Source of the DNA: Caldilineaceae bacterium
GTDB lineage: Bacteria > Chloroflexota > Anaerolineae > Caldilineales > Caldilineaceae
NCBI GenBank assembly: GCA_019637645.1
Contig: JAHBVH010000037.1
Location: 19,330 to 83,329, forward strand
Direction of reading: 5' to 3'
Length of the DNA: 64,000 nt
The position numbers and the translations under genes were made by a program. Positions 18,605-29,290 of the stretch are shown here, one piece after another (position 1 is the first letter of the stretch; every line of letters begins with the position of its first letter). The notes under the pieces are model-generated. The model searched no databases, was not told where the DNA came from, and was given only the letters and a program-made list of their open reading frames with translations.

Positions 18605-19669
18605 ATGGCACCAGGTGTAGTTTCCACAGCGCGTCAACCGACCCTGCTGACCACGCCCGTTAAAGAACAGGGCTATTGGCGGACGGTTGGGGCGGCGCTC
18701 TACCACGATAAGCTCGCGCTCTTGGCGATTGGCCTGCTTAGCGTCATTATTCTCCTCTCGGCCACCGCGCCCTGGCTGGCCACGAATGTCACCGGCTTTG
18801 ACCCCACCGACACCAACCTGCGGATGCGCAGCAAACCACCCACATGGGCCGCCGCGGCTTGGCCGCTCTTTCAAGCGTTCAGCCGCAGCTGCCAAACCAA
18901 TCAGGGGTGCCAATGGGCCTTATGGGGCGAGATGAGCCGTAGTTCACTCCAAGGGGTCGGTCAATGTTTCCTGGCCGAGCTAGGCCAATGTTCTTGGCTG
19001 GGCACCGATCAAGCGGGTCGTGATGTCCTGACACGCGGCCTCTATGGGGGGCGGATCTCGCTGCGGATTGGCTTTTATGTCGCCGTGGTCTCATTGACCT
19101 TGGGCGTGGTCATGGGGCTGATCAGTGGCTACTATGCGGCCACCCTGATCGATGATCTGATCAACGCAATCATCATGACGCTCAGCAGCATCCCCTTGCT
19201 CTTTTTGCTCATTATTCTCTCGCGGATCTTTGCGCCTGGCCCCGAGGGCTTAGCCTTGTTGATTGGGCTCTTTGGGTGGATGGGCCTCTCCCGGCTCATT
19301 CGGGGGCAGATCTTTTCCGTGCGCGAGCGCGAATTTATCTATGCCAGCCGTGCCATTGGCAGCTCGCCATGGCGCATCATGTTCCAACACATTCTGCCCA
19401 ACATTGCCTCCATTGTCATTGTATCGGCGATCTTTAATGTGGCCGGGGCCATCATCGCCGAAGCTAGCTTGAGCTATCTCGGTGTCGGTATTGGCCCTCC
19501 TCATGCCAGCTGGGGCAATATGATGGAAGGCTCGCTTGGTAATTTCACTAATGCCCCGTGGCTGGTGCTAGCACCGGGAATCTTTATCTTTTTCACCACC
19601 CTCTCCATCTACTTGATTGGCGATGGCCTGCGCGATGCCCTCGACCCAACCCTCAAAAATAAACGCTAG
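18605..19669 (+). CDS. Peptide ABC transporter permease OppC/DppC with Cys-rich insert
   Basis: A 354-residue permease starting 3 bp after oppB. Between the first helix and the conserved WLGTDQAGRDVLTRGLYGGRISL block there is an insertion of about 60 residues carrying four cysteines (SCQTNQGCQ and GQCFLAELGQCSW), predicted outside the cell. EAA loop VREREFIYASRAIGSS and C-terminal IYLIGDGLRDALDPTLKNKR are normal. No ATPase genes follow, so the set must use ATPases encoded elsewhere, most simply the pair at 13310-15447. Confidence 0.92.
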   Translation: MAPGVVSTARQPTLLTTPVKEQGYWRTVGAALYHDKLALLAIGLLSVIILLSATAPWLATNVTGFDPTDTNLRMRSKPPTWAAAAWPLFQAFSRSCQTNQGCQWALWGEMSRSSLQGVGQCFLAELGQCSWLGTDQAGRDVLTRGLYGGRISLRIGFYVAVVSLTLGVVMGLISGYYAATLIDDLINAIIMTLSSIPLLFLLIILSRIFAPGPEGLALLIGLFGWMGLSRLIRGQIFSVREREFIYASRAIGSSPWRIMFQHILPNIASIVIVSAIFNVAGAIIAEASLSYLGVGIGPPHASWGNMMEGSLGNFTNAPWLVLAPGIFIFFTTLSIYLIGDGLRDALDPTLKNKR

Positions 19670-19854
19670 GCTTGCCAAGCATTTGTCATCCTCGGTATTT
19701 CATTGTAGGCTTACTTGGTCAAAAGACGCTTGCCAATTCCGATCAGCGTTCTGCAATGGCTGTCTTGCGCAGCCCGTTAGGCTTTCACCCCCCGAACCGT
19801 TTCCAGGATTCGACAACGCCTACTCACAATGACAACTGCTTGTCTCTTCATGGC

Positions 19855-21684
19855 ATGACAAATTCTAAGGTCTTATTCGTTTTACTGATTCTCAGCCTAG
19901 CGTTAACGCTGACGACAACGTTACGTCGGCTTATACAAGCCAATCGTGTGGCGAGTGTTAACGCTAGTGTGCAATCTGCCCCTCTTGCTGCGCATTCTGT
20001 GGCATCCTCCGCGGTGACGACAACGGTAGCACTCTCCCTAACGACGCAAGTTACTGCGCCGCAACCGGCCCTTACCACCGATCCCGCGCAACCCACCCCA
20101 GCGCAGGCCCCCCAATCTGGGGGCACCTTTGTGCAATTGGTGGCGCGTGACGCCGATACCCTCAACCCGTTGTTGACCACCCACCCCACCAGTCGCGCCG
20201 TGTTGCAGAAGATCTATCCCGTCTTGGTCGATCTCGATCCAGTTTCCGGCCTGCCCACGGTGGGGCGGGGCTTGGCAACCCACTGGCAATTGGCCGACGC
20301 CGGGCGTACGATCACCTTTACACTGCGCGACGATGTCCGCTGGAGCGATGGAGCGCCAGTGACGGCGCAAGACGTAAAGTTCACCTACGATTTGATCCGC
20401 GACCCAGCGGTGCCAAACGCCTACCAAGATAATTTTGCCAATGTTAATACCATTGAACTGAGTGCCGACACGCCGCCCGCACTGCTCCTTCGGCTCGCCA
20501 ACGCCGACTGTGCGCTCTTCCAAACGCTGAATCAACCGATCCTACCGCGCCATCTTTACCAAGCCTGGACCGCCGCCCAACTCACCGATCCGAATCTGCT
20601 TCCCCAAGTTAGTGCGGGGCCTTTTCTCTTCATTGATTGGCTGGTGGGCCACCGGATTCTGTTGACGCGCAATCCCACCTACTGGGACGGCGCGCCGCGC
20701 CTCGACGGCTGGGAATTTCAGATCAATCCCGATCCGCTGACGCGTTTCCAGGCGTTGGCGGCTGGCACAGGCGATTGGCTGGAGTTGACGCCCGCCCAAA
20801 TCGCACAGGCCCAAGGCCAAGCAAACTTGGCAACCTATGCCGCCCCAAGTGATAGCATCATCTTTGTGGCGCTGAATCTTGCCAATCGCGCCGAGCCCCA
20901 ACCAGGGCGTACTGCCGACGGCACCTTGAATCCTCAGCAACCCCACTTGATTTTAGGCGACCGCCGGATGCGTCAAGCCTTGGCCTTGGCAATTGACAAA
21001 GCGCAACTCTTGGCCGAAAGCTATGGCTCTGCGGCCCAACCCCTGGGTAGTTATCTGCCGCCAACCATTCCTTGGGCCTATGCCGCCGACGTGGCACCGG
21101 TGGGCTATGATCCGGCCGCGGCCGCGCGCCTCTTGGATGAACTGGCTTGGCGCGACAGCGACGGCGATGGGATTCGCGATCGGGCTGGCATGCCCCTGAG
21201 CCTGTCGTTGTGGACCAACAGCGATAGTGAGCAACGCGTGCAATTGGGGATGAGATTGGCGGCCCAATGGCGCGCCGTCGGCATTGATATTCGCTTTGCC
21301 GCGCGCACCTTTACCGAAGTCACCGACAGCTTGCTGAACCAACAGTATGACATGGTCTTGATTGGCTGGGATAATCTTGGCGCGGAACCGGCCAATAGCG
21401 ATTTCTGGCACAGTCGCTACGATGCCCCAGGCAGCGGTGCCAACTTTGTCAGTTATCAAAACGCCCAGGTGGATGCTTGGCTCGACGAAGCCCGCACCAC
21501 CCCCACCTGCGACCCCGCCGTGCGGGGCAAGCTCTATCGCGCGGTGCAGACGCAGATTGCGCAAGACTTCCCTTACCTTATGCTGGGGGGCCAAGTGCGA
21601 CACTGGGCCTATGCCACGGCTTGGCAAGAGCTACAACCTGCTCCTTGGCGCTTTGATTACAACGCGCACCGCTGGTGGCGCTAG
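19855..21684 (+). CDS. Family-5 solute-binding protein with N-terminal membrane anchor
   Basis: About 609 residues. ATG 19855 is chosen because it begins a hydrophobic segment (VLFVLLILSLALTLTTTL, residues 6-23); the frame is open up to 19672 but the added residues look non-coding. The hydrophobic stretch has no lipobox cysteine, so it is either a plain signal peptide or an uncleaved anchor. A Thr/Pro/Gln-rich linker leads to a normally ordered family-5 domain: FTLRDDVRWSDGAPVTAQDVKF, AGPFLFIDWLVGHRILL, DRRMRQALALAIDKAQLL, and YDMVLIGWDNLGAEP in the C-lobe. It lies 185 bp after oppC and may be an alternative receptor for that permease. Confidence 0.85.
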   Translation: MTNSKVLFVLLILSLALTLTTTLRRLIQANRVASVNASVQSAPLAAHSVASSAVTTTVALSLTTQVTAPQPALTTDPAQPTPAQAPQSGGTFVQLVARDADTLNPLLTTHPTSRAVLQKIYPVLVDLDPVSGLPTVGRGLATHWQLADAGRTITFTLRDDVRWSDGAPVTAQDVKFTYDLIRDPAVPNAYQDNFANVNTIELSADTPPALLLRLANADCALFQTLNQPILPRHLYQAWTAAQLTDPNLLPQVSAGPFLFIDWLVGHRILLTRNPTYWDGAPRLDGWEFQINPDPLTRFQALAAGTGDWLELTPAQIAQAQGQANLATYAAPSDSIIFVALNLANRAEPQPGRTADGTLNPQQPHLILGDRRMRQALALAIDKAQLLAESYGSAAQPLGSYLPPTIPWAYAADVAPVGYDPAAAARLLDELAWRDSDGDGIRDRAGMPLSLSLWTNSDSEQRVQLGMRLAAQWRAVGIDIRFAARTFTEVTDSLLNQQYDMVLIGWDNLGAEPANSDFWHSRYDAPGSGANFVSYQNAQVDAWLDEARTTPTCDPAVRGKLYRAVQTQIAQDFPYLMLGGQVRHWAYATAWQELQPAPWRFDYNAHRWWR

Positions 21685-21736
21685 CCCAACACGGCACATC
21701 GTTGTGTATCACTCACCACTCATTACCTAAATTTCT

Positions 21737-21765
21737 TTGCGCTTCCTCCTGACACCCGCTATAAT
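21737..21765 (+). promoter_or_regulatory. Promoter of metG
   Basis: TTGCGC (21737-21742), 17-bp spacer, perfect TATAAT (21760-21765); expected start near 21772. That gives metG a leader of about 195 nt. I looked for the T-box sequence TGGNACCGCG in it and did not find it. Confidence 0.65.
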
Positions 21766-21966
21766 GGACGATGCGCTTCCCATGAGGAGGAGTGCTTTGC
21801 TGCTTGCAGTGCGGGCTTGGCCCCGTTGTGAAATTTGCTAGCCGCTAGGCCGACAGCGAGAAGCTGCAAGCCGTGTGGCGTACCCAGAACCTAACCGGTT
21901 TAGCTGTACGTATCTCCTACCTGCGCTAGCTTTGCGATTATCTTACATCCAAAATTGAGGGATGGT

Positions 21967-23743
<1,777 letters not shown>

Positions 23744-23751
<8 letters not shown>

Positions 23752-25423
23752 TCGTAAAGACCATCGTCTTTCGGCAAGCGCTCAGCCATCTGTCTTTACG
23801 ACTGCCGTCACTACTCTCTCGGAATTAGACCAGCACTATGTCCAGCGTCCGTGGCCGTGGCTGCTGCTGATTGTCGTCGCCTATGTGGCGGTTGCCGTCA
23901 ATTTTGCCCTCCAGACGCCCGCATGGCAGGCCCCGGATGAGCCTGCCCACTACAATTATATTGCCGACATTGTTGCGAACCGTGCCCTGCCTGTCCTCCA
24001 CCGCGAGGATTATAGCCAACAATGCCTCGAGACTTTGATCAACAATCGCTTTCCCGTTGAACTTGGGGTGGACTGTATTCGTTATGAATCGTATCAGCCA
24101 CCCCTTTATTATTTGTTGGGTGCCCTGGTCTATAGTCTGAGCGGTGGTAGCTTATTAGCCTTACGTCTCTTGGGGATTGTGATTGGGGTGGGCATTATTT
24201 TGCTCTGTGCCTATAGCTTGCAACTGGTCTTTGCCGATAAACCGATGGTGGTCTTGGGCGCGACAGCTTTTGTCGCTTTTCTGCCCATGCACGTTGCCGT
24301 GACCGCCGCGGTCAACAACGATGCCTTTGCGGAGCTGTTGCTATTGGCCCTCCTCGCCATGCTCTTGCACTGGACGCGCCGGCAGTTTATGGCCCCGCCG
24401 GATGCCGATGTCACCCAAACCCAGCGCCAGTTGCTGTGGCTGGGCGTTCTGCTCGGGCTTGGCCTCCTGACAAAAATTTACGCCTATCTCTTTATCCCGC
24501 TGACCTTGCTCGCGATTGTCGCGACCATCTGGCAACGGCAGCGTAGCTGGCAGAGTCTATGGACTGGTCTTTCCCTTTATCGTTGGGTGTTACTGCCCGC
24601 ACTGCTCCTCGGTCTACCCTGGTGGGTGCGTAATCTCCAACTCTATGGTGGTGGGGATTTCCTGGGCCTTGCTTGGCATGATGAAGTGGTGATTGGGCAG
24701 CCACGCACCAGCGAGTGGATTGCAACCTATGGTCTTATGCCCTATAGCGAGCGTGCTTTTCGCTTTACCTTCCAAAGTTTTTGGGGTGTCTTTGGTTGGA
24801 TGGGCGTCTTTATGGACGAGCGTATTTACACAGCCATGTTAATCTTTACCGGTGTACTGTTTTTGGGACTGCTTTGGACGTTGATCCGCTTGATTTCGGG
24901 TAAGCCCGACACCGATATTGATGACTATCAGCGTGCAGTCTTGATCTTCTTTGGCTTGATTGTGGTGGCCGTGGCGGCTGGTTATATTTGGTATAACACC
25001 AAGTTTGTCCAACACCAAGGTCGCTACTTCTTCTGGGGGCTATTACCCATTAGCACCTTTGTCGCCTTGGGCTGGCGGGAGGTTATGCGTCCGCTCCAAG
25101 GCTTGATCACGGGCTTTCTGGCTGTTGTCTTGGCCGGGGCCTTAATGGTGGCTGGCTTGGTCAGCGGCGGGCCAAATAAATGGACCTTGCTGACGATCGC
25201 GCCAACTGCGCTTTTGCTTTTGCTGCAACCCTTTCTCTTTATCGGCACCGCGGGCTATCCGCTCCGTTGGTTGCCACAAGGCGTTTATGCCTTCTGGGCG
25301 CGCCCGCGACCAGCTCTCCTCCGCCGTGGGTTGCGTTTTCTAGCCTGGATAATCCCCTTTTGTCTACTTGTCTTGCTTGACGCATTGATTCCCATGCTGT
25401 ATATTGTGCCTCAGTTGCGTTAA
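23744..25423 (+). CDS. GT-C type membrane glycosyltransferase-like protein
   Basis: A 559-residue protein with about 11-12 membrane segments. After the first helix comes [16 protein letters not shown], an acidic extracytoplasmic motif of the kind that in GT-C/PMT and DUF2142-like proteins contacts the lipid-linked sugar donor. A large loop with [16 protein letters not shown] follows, also typical of this group. It probably transfers a sugar from a polyprenyl-phosphate carrier outside the membrane, but donor and acceptor are unknown. The ATG overlaps the end of metG by 8 bp, so it is translated from the metG message. Confidence 0.7.
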
Positions 25424-25582
25424 TGCATGAGTAAGTCGCTTGGGGTGATGAAGCTGCCCTTGTTTGTTGCGATTTGCTCCGTTATGGTAGGTGCTACGCT
25501 TCTCGCTGATCGCTGCACACCCCGCCAGCCTGTTGGCAACCGCCAGCAATGGTAGCGCCTATCTGTTCCAGTGAGAATCCTT

Positions 25583-27442
25583 ATGCACTCTACGCTTTCC
25601 TTGCCACGTGGTTCTTTGCCACCCCAAATGCGTCGCCGATTGGAACGATCCCCCGTAGACTTTGCGATCCTCTTCTTCTTGCTCCTGCTGCTGACTATCA
25701 TTGCAGGCTCAATCACTTGGCAGTTCTGGCATACCAACCGCATCTATGGTGGGGTTCAGGTTGCAGGGGTAAGTATTGGTGGCTTGACCCGTGCCGCCGC
25801 CCTCCAGAAATTAGAGCAACAACTGCCCGCTGGCCCTAGCCCGGCGGTTAGTCTCCAATATGGCGATCAACAGTGGCCTGTCTCTGCCGCCCAAGTTGCC
25901 GCCCAAACCGATCTTTTGGGGGCCGTCAACCAAGCTTACCTGGTCGGACGGCAGGGGAGTTGGGCCAATCGCCTGGTCGGACAAGGCGTGGCTTTGCTCG
26001 GCGGTACGAATATCCAGCCCGTCGTCACCTTTCACACCGAAGGGCTGCGGCAGGCATTGCGCACCATTGCCGCCCAAGTGAGCCATCCCGGCCAAGCTGC
26101 ACGCCAAATCGGGGAGGTGATGCTACCCGCCGAGGCTGGCGTTACGGTGGATATTGAAGGAACCCTGTCGCGGCTTCTCACCGCCTTGCAGAGTCCTGCC
26201 ACACCGACGCTCGTGCGGACGCCCCTGGCGGTTGTCGAAATGGCACCTCCCGTTGCCGCCGCGCCAACGGCCACGGCGCTCACCACCCAGCATGCGTTAC
26301 CCGCCCCTTTGCAACTCTATGACAATCGCTATGGGCTACAACTGGCATTGGACCCCGTTCTGCTCAACAAAATTATCCTCCAGCGCGATCCGATCCAGCT
26401 TGATGAGGCCACGCTGCGCCAACAGTTGACAACCTGGGCACAACAGCTCGATATTCAACCCCAAGATGCCCGCTTGCGCTTCAACGCGGCCACCGGCGGT
26501 ATCACCGTGATCCAACAAAGCCAAATGGGGCGTCAACTAGACATTGAGGCAACCTTTGCCGCGGCGCGCGAGGCCTTGCTCAACCAAAGTTCCCAAGCCC
26601 AACTGGTCATGGTGGAAGCAGCGCCTGCGGTGGATATGAACCGCGTCGCTGAGATGGGCATTCGCGAGTTAGTCGCCAGCGGCACCTCCTATTTCCAAGG
26701 CAGTAGTGCCGCTCGTGTCCATAATATTGTCGTCGCCGCCGAAAAGTTTGAAGGCTTGGTGATCCCGCCTGGGGGAATCTTCAGCTTTAATGAAGGTGTC
26801 GAAGATGTTTCGGCAGCCAATGGCTTCGAAGATTCCCTGATCATCTGGGGGGATCAAACCGCAACGGGGGTTGGCGGCGGTGTCTGCCAGGTCAGTACCA
26901 CCGTCTTCCGCGCCGCCTATAATGCCGGGTTGCCGATTGTCGAACGCTATAACCATGGCTATGTCGTCAGCTGGTATGGCGAACCAGGGCTCGACGCCAC
27001 CATCTACACCCCCACGGTCGATTTCCGTTTCCGCAACGACACTGGCGCGTATCTGTTGATCGATCCAGTGGTAGATGCCAGCAGCGGGGTGCTTACCTTT
27101 AACCTCTATGGCACCAAGCCCAATCGCCAAGTTACAGTCGGCGCACCCCAACAACGAGATATCAAAGAGCCTAGCCCACCTGAATATCGAGTAGATGCCG
27201 CCATGGCCGCCGGTCAACAGAAGCAAGTGGAATGGGAGCAAAGGGGGATGACTGTATCGGTGACGCGCACCATTGTGGAAAATGGCACCACGCGTACAGA
27301 TACCATCACTAGCCACTACCAACCCTGGCGGGCTGTCTATTTAGTCGCGCCTGGCTCCCAACTCCCCACGCCAAGTGCTCCAGCGGCGGATCCACTAGCG
27401 GAAACCGACGCCCTCACAGAAGCCCCAGCCGAAGGGCCATAA
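25583..27442 (+). CDS. VanW family protein with peptidoglycan-binding-like repeats
   Basis: About 619 residues. One membrane segment (about residues 27-46) anchors a large extracytoplasmic part. Residues about 60-370 resemble the PG_binding_4/YoaR repeats; residues about 400-510 are a VanW domain with the signature GGGVCQVSTTVFRAAYNAGLPIVERYNH. The C-terminal part has a G5-like beta stretch and an acidic/Pro-rich tail. The role in VanW proteins is not established, but cell-wall attachment is likely. An in-frame GTG at 25571 is an alternative start. Confidence 0.85.
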   Translation: MHSTLSLPRGSLPPQMRRRLERSPVDFAILFFLLLLLTIIAGSITWQFWHTNRIYGGVQVAGVSIGGLTRAAALQKLEQQLPAGPSPAVSLQYGDQQWPVSAAQVAAQTDLLGAVNQAYLVGRQGSWANRLVGQGVALLGGTNIQPVVTFHTEGLRQALRTIAAQVSHPGQAARQIGEVMLPAEAGVTVDIEGTLSRLLTALQSPATPTLVRTPLAVVEMAPPVAAAPTATALTTQHALPAPLQLYDNRYGLQLALDPVLLNKIILQRDPIQLDEATLRQQLTTWAQQLDIQPQDARLRFNAATGGITVIQQSQMGRQLDIEATFAAAREALLNQSSQAQLVMVEAAPAVDMNRVAEMGIRELVASGTSYFQGSSAARVHNIVVAAEKFEGLVIPPGGIFSFNEGVEDVSAANGFEDSLIIWGDQTATGVGGGVCQVSTTVFRAAYNAGLPIVERYNHGYVVSWYGEPGLDATIYTPTVDFRFRNDTGAYLLIDPVVDASSGVLTFNLYGTKPNRQVTVGAPQQRDIKEPSPPEYRVDAAMAAGQQKQVEWEQRGMTVSVTRTIVENGTTRTDTITSHYQPWRAVYLVAPGSQLPTPSAPAADPLAETDALTEAPAEGP

Positions 27443-27484
27443 GCCCCGGCTGGCCGGTGAACAGGCGTAGGCCCAGCAAACCAG

Positions 27485-27512
27485 ACCGCTCGGTGATTCA
27501 TCACCGAGCGGT
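27485..27512 (+). terminator. Terminator-like hairpin after the VanW gene
   Basis: ACCGCTCGGTGAT (27485-27497) pairs with ATCACCGAGCGGT (27500-27512) with a 2-nt loop, followed by TTCG. A 13-bp GC-rich stem 43 bp past the stop codon. Confidence 0.65.
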
Positions 27513-27586
27513 TTCGATCTACTTCCGTAAATCGGCGCCTGCCAAGCTTCATCAGCCCGTGGCCCTTGCGGAACGAGGACGACATC

Positions 27587-28987
27587 ATGCCTAACAAGCC
27601 GCCTATCATCGAGCAACCGAGTCGCCGCCACTTTTTACGCCTAGTGGGGCTAGCCACACCGCTCTGGGTCGGTGGTGTGGTGGGAAGCGCGCTGCTGACG
27701 GCGTGTACGTCCCTACCCGCCGGGGGATTATTGCGTGCGCCCGCGCCGCCTACGCCCTTGGCCCTGGACGAAACGACCTCCGATGAAGGCGAACTCATCT
27801 TCTGGGGCGACGCCAATCATCCCATCGATCATGCCGCTGCTGGCTTTGTGGCGGCCTACCCCGCGGTGACATGGCTCTCCCCCCACCCCCGCAACCGCGC
27901 CGCAAAGCTACAGGCCGCCCTGGCTGCTAATGAGGGTGTGCCCGATTTATACTGGGCAACAGCCGTTGAAGCGCAAGCGTTGGGGTGCCAAGCACAATTA
28001 ACCGATTTGACCCCTTATTTAGAGCCCATTGCAGCGCACTATCACCCGGCCAAGCTAGCCGAGTGCTGGTCTGCCCAGACTGAACAGTACATCGGCTGGC
28101 CCGGTGATCTGGGGATCTGTGGCTGGTATTATCGCGCCGATTTATTAGAAAAGGTGGGCTGGCAGGAATCAGCGCTGGCTACCCTCACTTGGCCCGCTTT
28201 TTTCGGCTTGGCCGCAACGTTGCGCAGCCAAGGACTCTATCCCTATCGCTTCCCCGCGCAAGGCTGGCCGTTCCTCTTCTTTATGTGCTTACACCAAGTG
28301 GGGGGGACAGCCCTCGATCAAACAGGCGAAAAGATAACTGTGGGCAGTGACGAAGGTATTGCCGCCATGCGCTTGGTCAAGCAACTGTGGGAAGCTGGTG
28401 GCGGTCTGGATGCGGCGGATGGTGGCTCTGCCTACAAGAGCGCCCTCCAGACCGGCACATTGGTTGGCGATTTTGCTCCAGCTTGGGCGTCAGCAACAGG
28501 GTCTGGCCTGCTCGCAGAGAGCCCAGCCGGCGGGCGTGGTCAATGGCGCGTTGCTCCTTTGCCAATGGGGGCTGAAATTCTCCATCGGACGGCTCTTTGG
28601 GGTGGCGGCCAGTTGATCCTTCCCAAAGCCGCGGCCAATCCTACCCGCGCCCTCCATTTTATGCACTATACCTTGGCGAGTATCACCGGTGCCACCCGCT
28701 ATGGTGTTGACGGCCTAGTGCCCGCCTACCGGCCCTATTTTCAAGCCGCGGCCTGTCAGGCGCAGCGCCTTCCCCTCTTTGGTGCTTGGCCGGTTTGTTC
28801 ATTCTGGGCCAGCCAAGCAGCCGAACTCTCCTCTACCTATTACCAACCGGCGGGGTGGGGAGCGGTTGCCGCGGCAGTCCAACAGGAAATGATGGCGATT
28901 GTCCAGGATGCCTATGCCATTGAAGACGGTCTGTCGCGCATTGTCGAACGCGCCCTCCCCGCCTTTTCCCTAAGCCAGTGTCAGTAA
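27587..28987 (+). CDS. Family-1 (sugar-type) solute-binding lipoprotein, Tat-exported
   Basis: About 466 residues. The N-terminus has SRRHFLRLVG, a twin-arginine motif, followed by a hydrophobic stretch and lipobox LLTAC, so it should be exported folded by Tat and lipidated. The mature part resembles family-1 sugar-binding proteins: DLYWATAVEAQALGCQAQLTDLTPYLEPI in the N-lobe, GWYYRADLLEKVGW, and a hinge region with LVGDFAPAWASA. No permease or ATPase is adjacent, unlike standard sugar importers. ATG 27587 has a GAGGACGA stretch upstream; a TTG at 27566 is in frame. Confidence 0.8.
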   Translation: MPNKPPIIEQPSRRHFLRLVGLATPLWVGGVVGSALLTACTSLPAGGLLRAPAPPTPLALDETTSDEGELIFWGDANHPIDHAAAGFVAAYPAVTWLSPHPRNRAAKLQAALAANEGVPDLYWATAVEAQALGCQAQLTDLTPYLEPIAAHYHPAKLAECWSAQTEQYIGWPGDLGICGWYYRADLLEKVGWQESALATLTWPAFFGLAATLRSQGLYPYRFPAQGWPFLFFMCLHQVGGTALDQTGEKITVGSDEGIAAMRLVKQLWEAGGGLDAADGGSAYKSALQTGTLVGDFAPAWASATGSGLLAESPAGGRGQWRVAPLPMGAEILHRTALWGGGQLILPKAAANPTRALHFMHYTLASITGATRYGVDGLVPAYRPYFQAAACQAQRLPLFGAWPVCSFWASQAAELSSTYYQPAGWGAVAAAVQQEMMAIVQDAYAIEDGLSRIVERALPAFSLSQCQ

Positions 28988-29010
28988 AGAGCGGTTTCAA
29001 CGCGAAATGC

Positions 29011-29080
29011 CGCCATGCCGGGGACAGGCCACCGCTTGTCTCCACAATGCGTGTGTGGCTGGCCTGTCCCCGGCATGGCG
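29011..29080. repeat. 20-bp perfect inverted repeat
   Basis: CGCCATGCCGGGGACAGGCC (29011-29030) is the exact reverse complement of 29061-29080, with a 30-nt loop that itself can fold. It is directly followed by a second small palindrome TTGGATACTATCCAA (29081-29095). It lies 24 bp after the sugar-type SBP gene and could end that transcript, although no T-run follows. Confidence 0.85.
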
Positions 29081-29290
29081 TTGGATACTATCCAACGGGA
29101 ATGTCCGCCGATTTTCGGGCTATTTGCGCGGCGTCTCAAAATATGCTGTAATATACTCCTCAATTGCGCAACGTGTGAGAAGCTCCTACCGGTTTTACCC
29201 AAAACCGAACAACTCACCGATCGTGCAAACCACCTTACCCTAAGCGCTCATTCTCGCTTACTTAACAGAAATTCTAAGGAGAACCAAAGC

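Noticed and set aside
20953..21627. 224-codon open frame on the minus strand
   Set aside because: Shadow of the family-5 SBP at 19855-21684; frequent low-complexity residues and no start signal.
21772..21966. T-box riboswitch before metG
   Set aside because: The required TGGNACCGCG antiterminator bulge and the specifier-loop motifs were not found.
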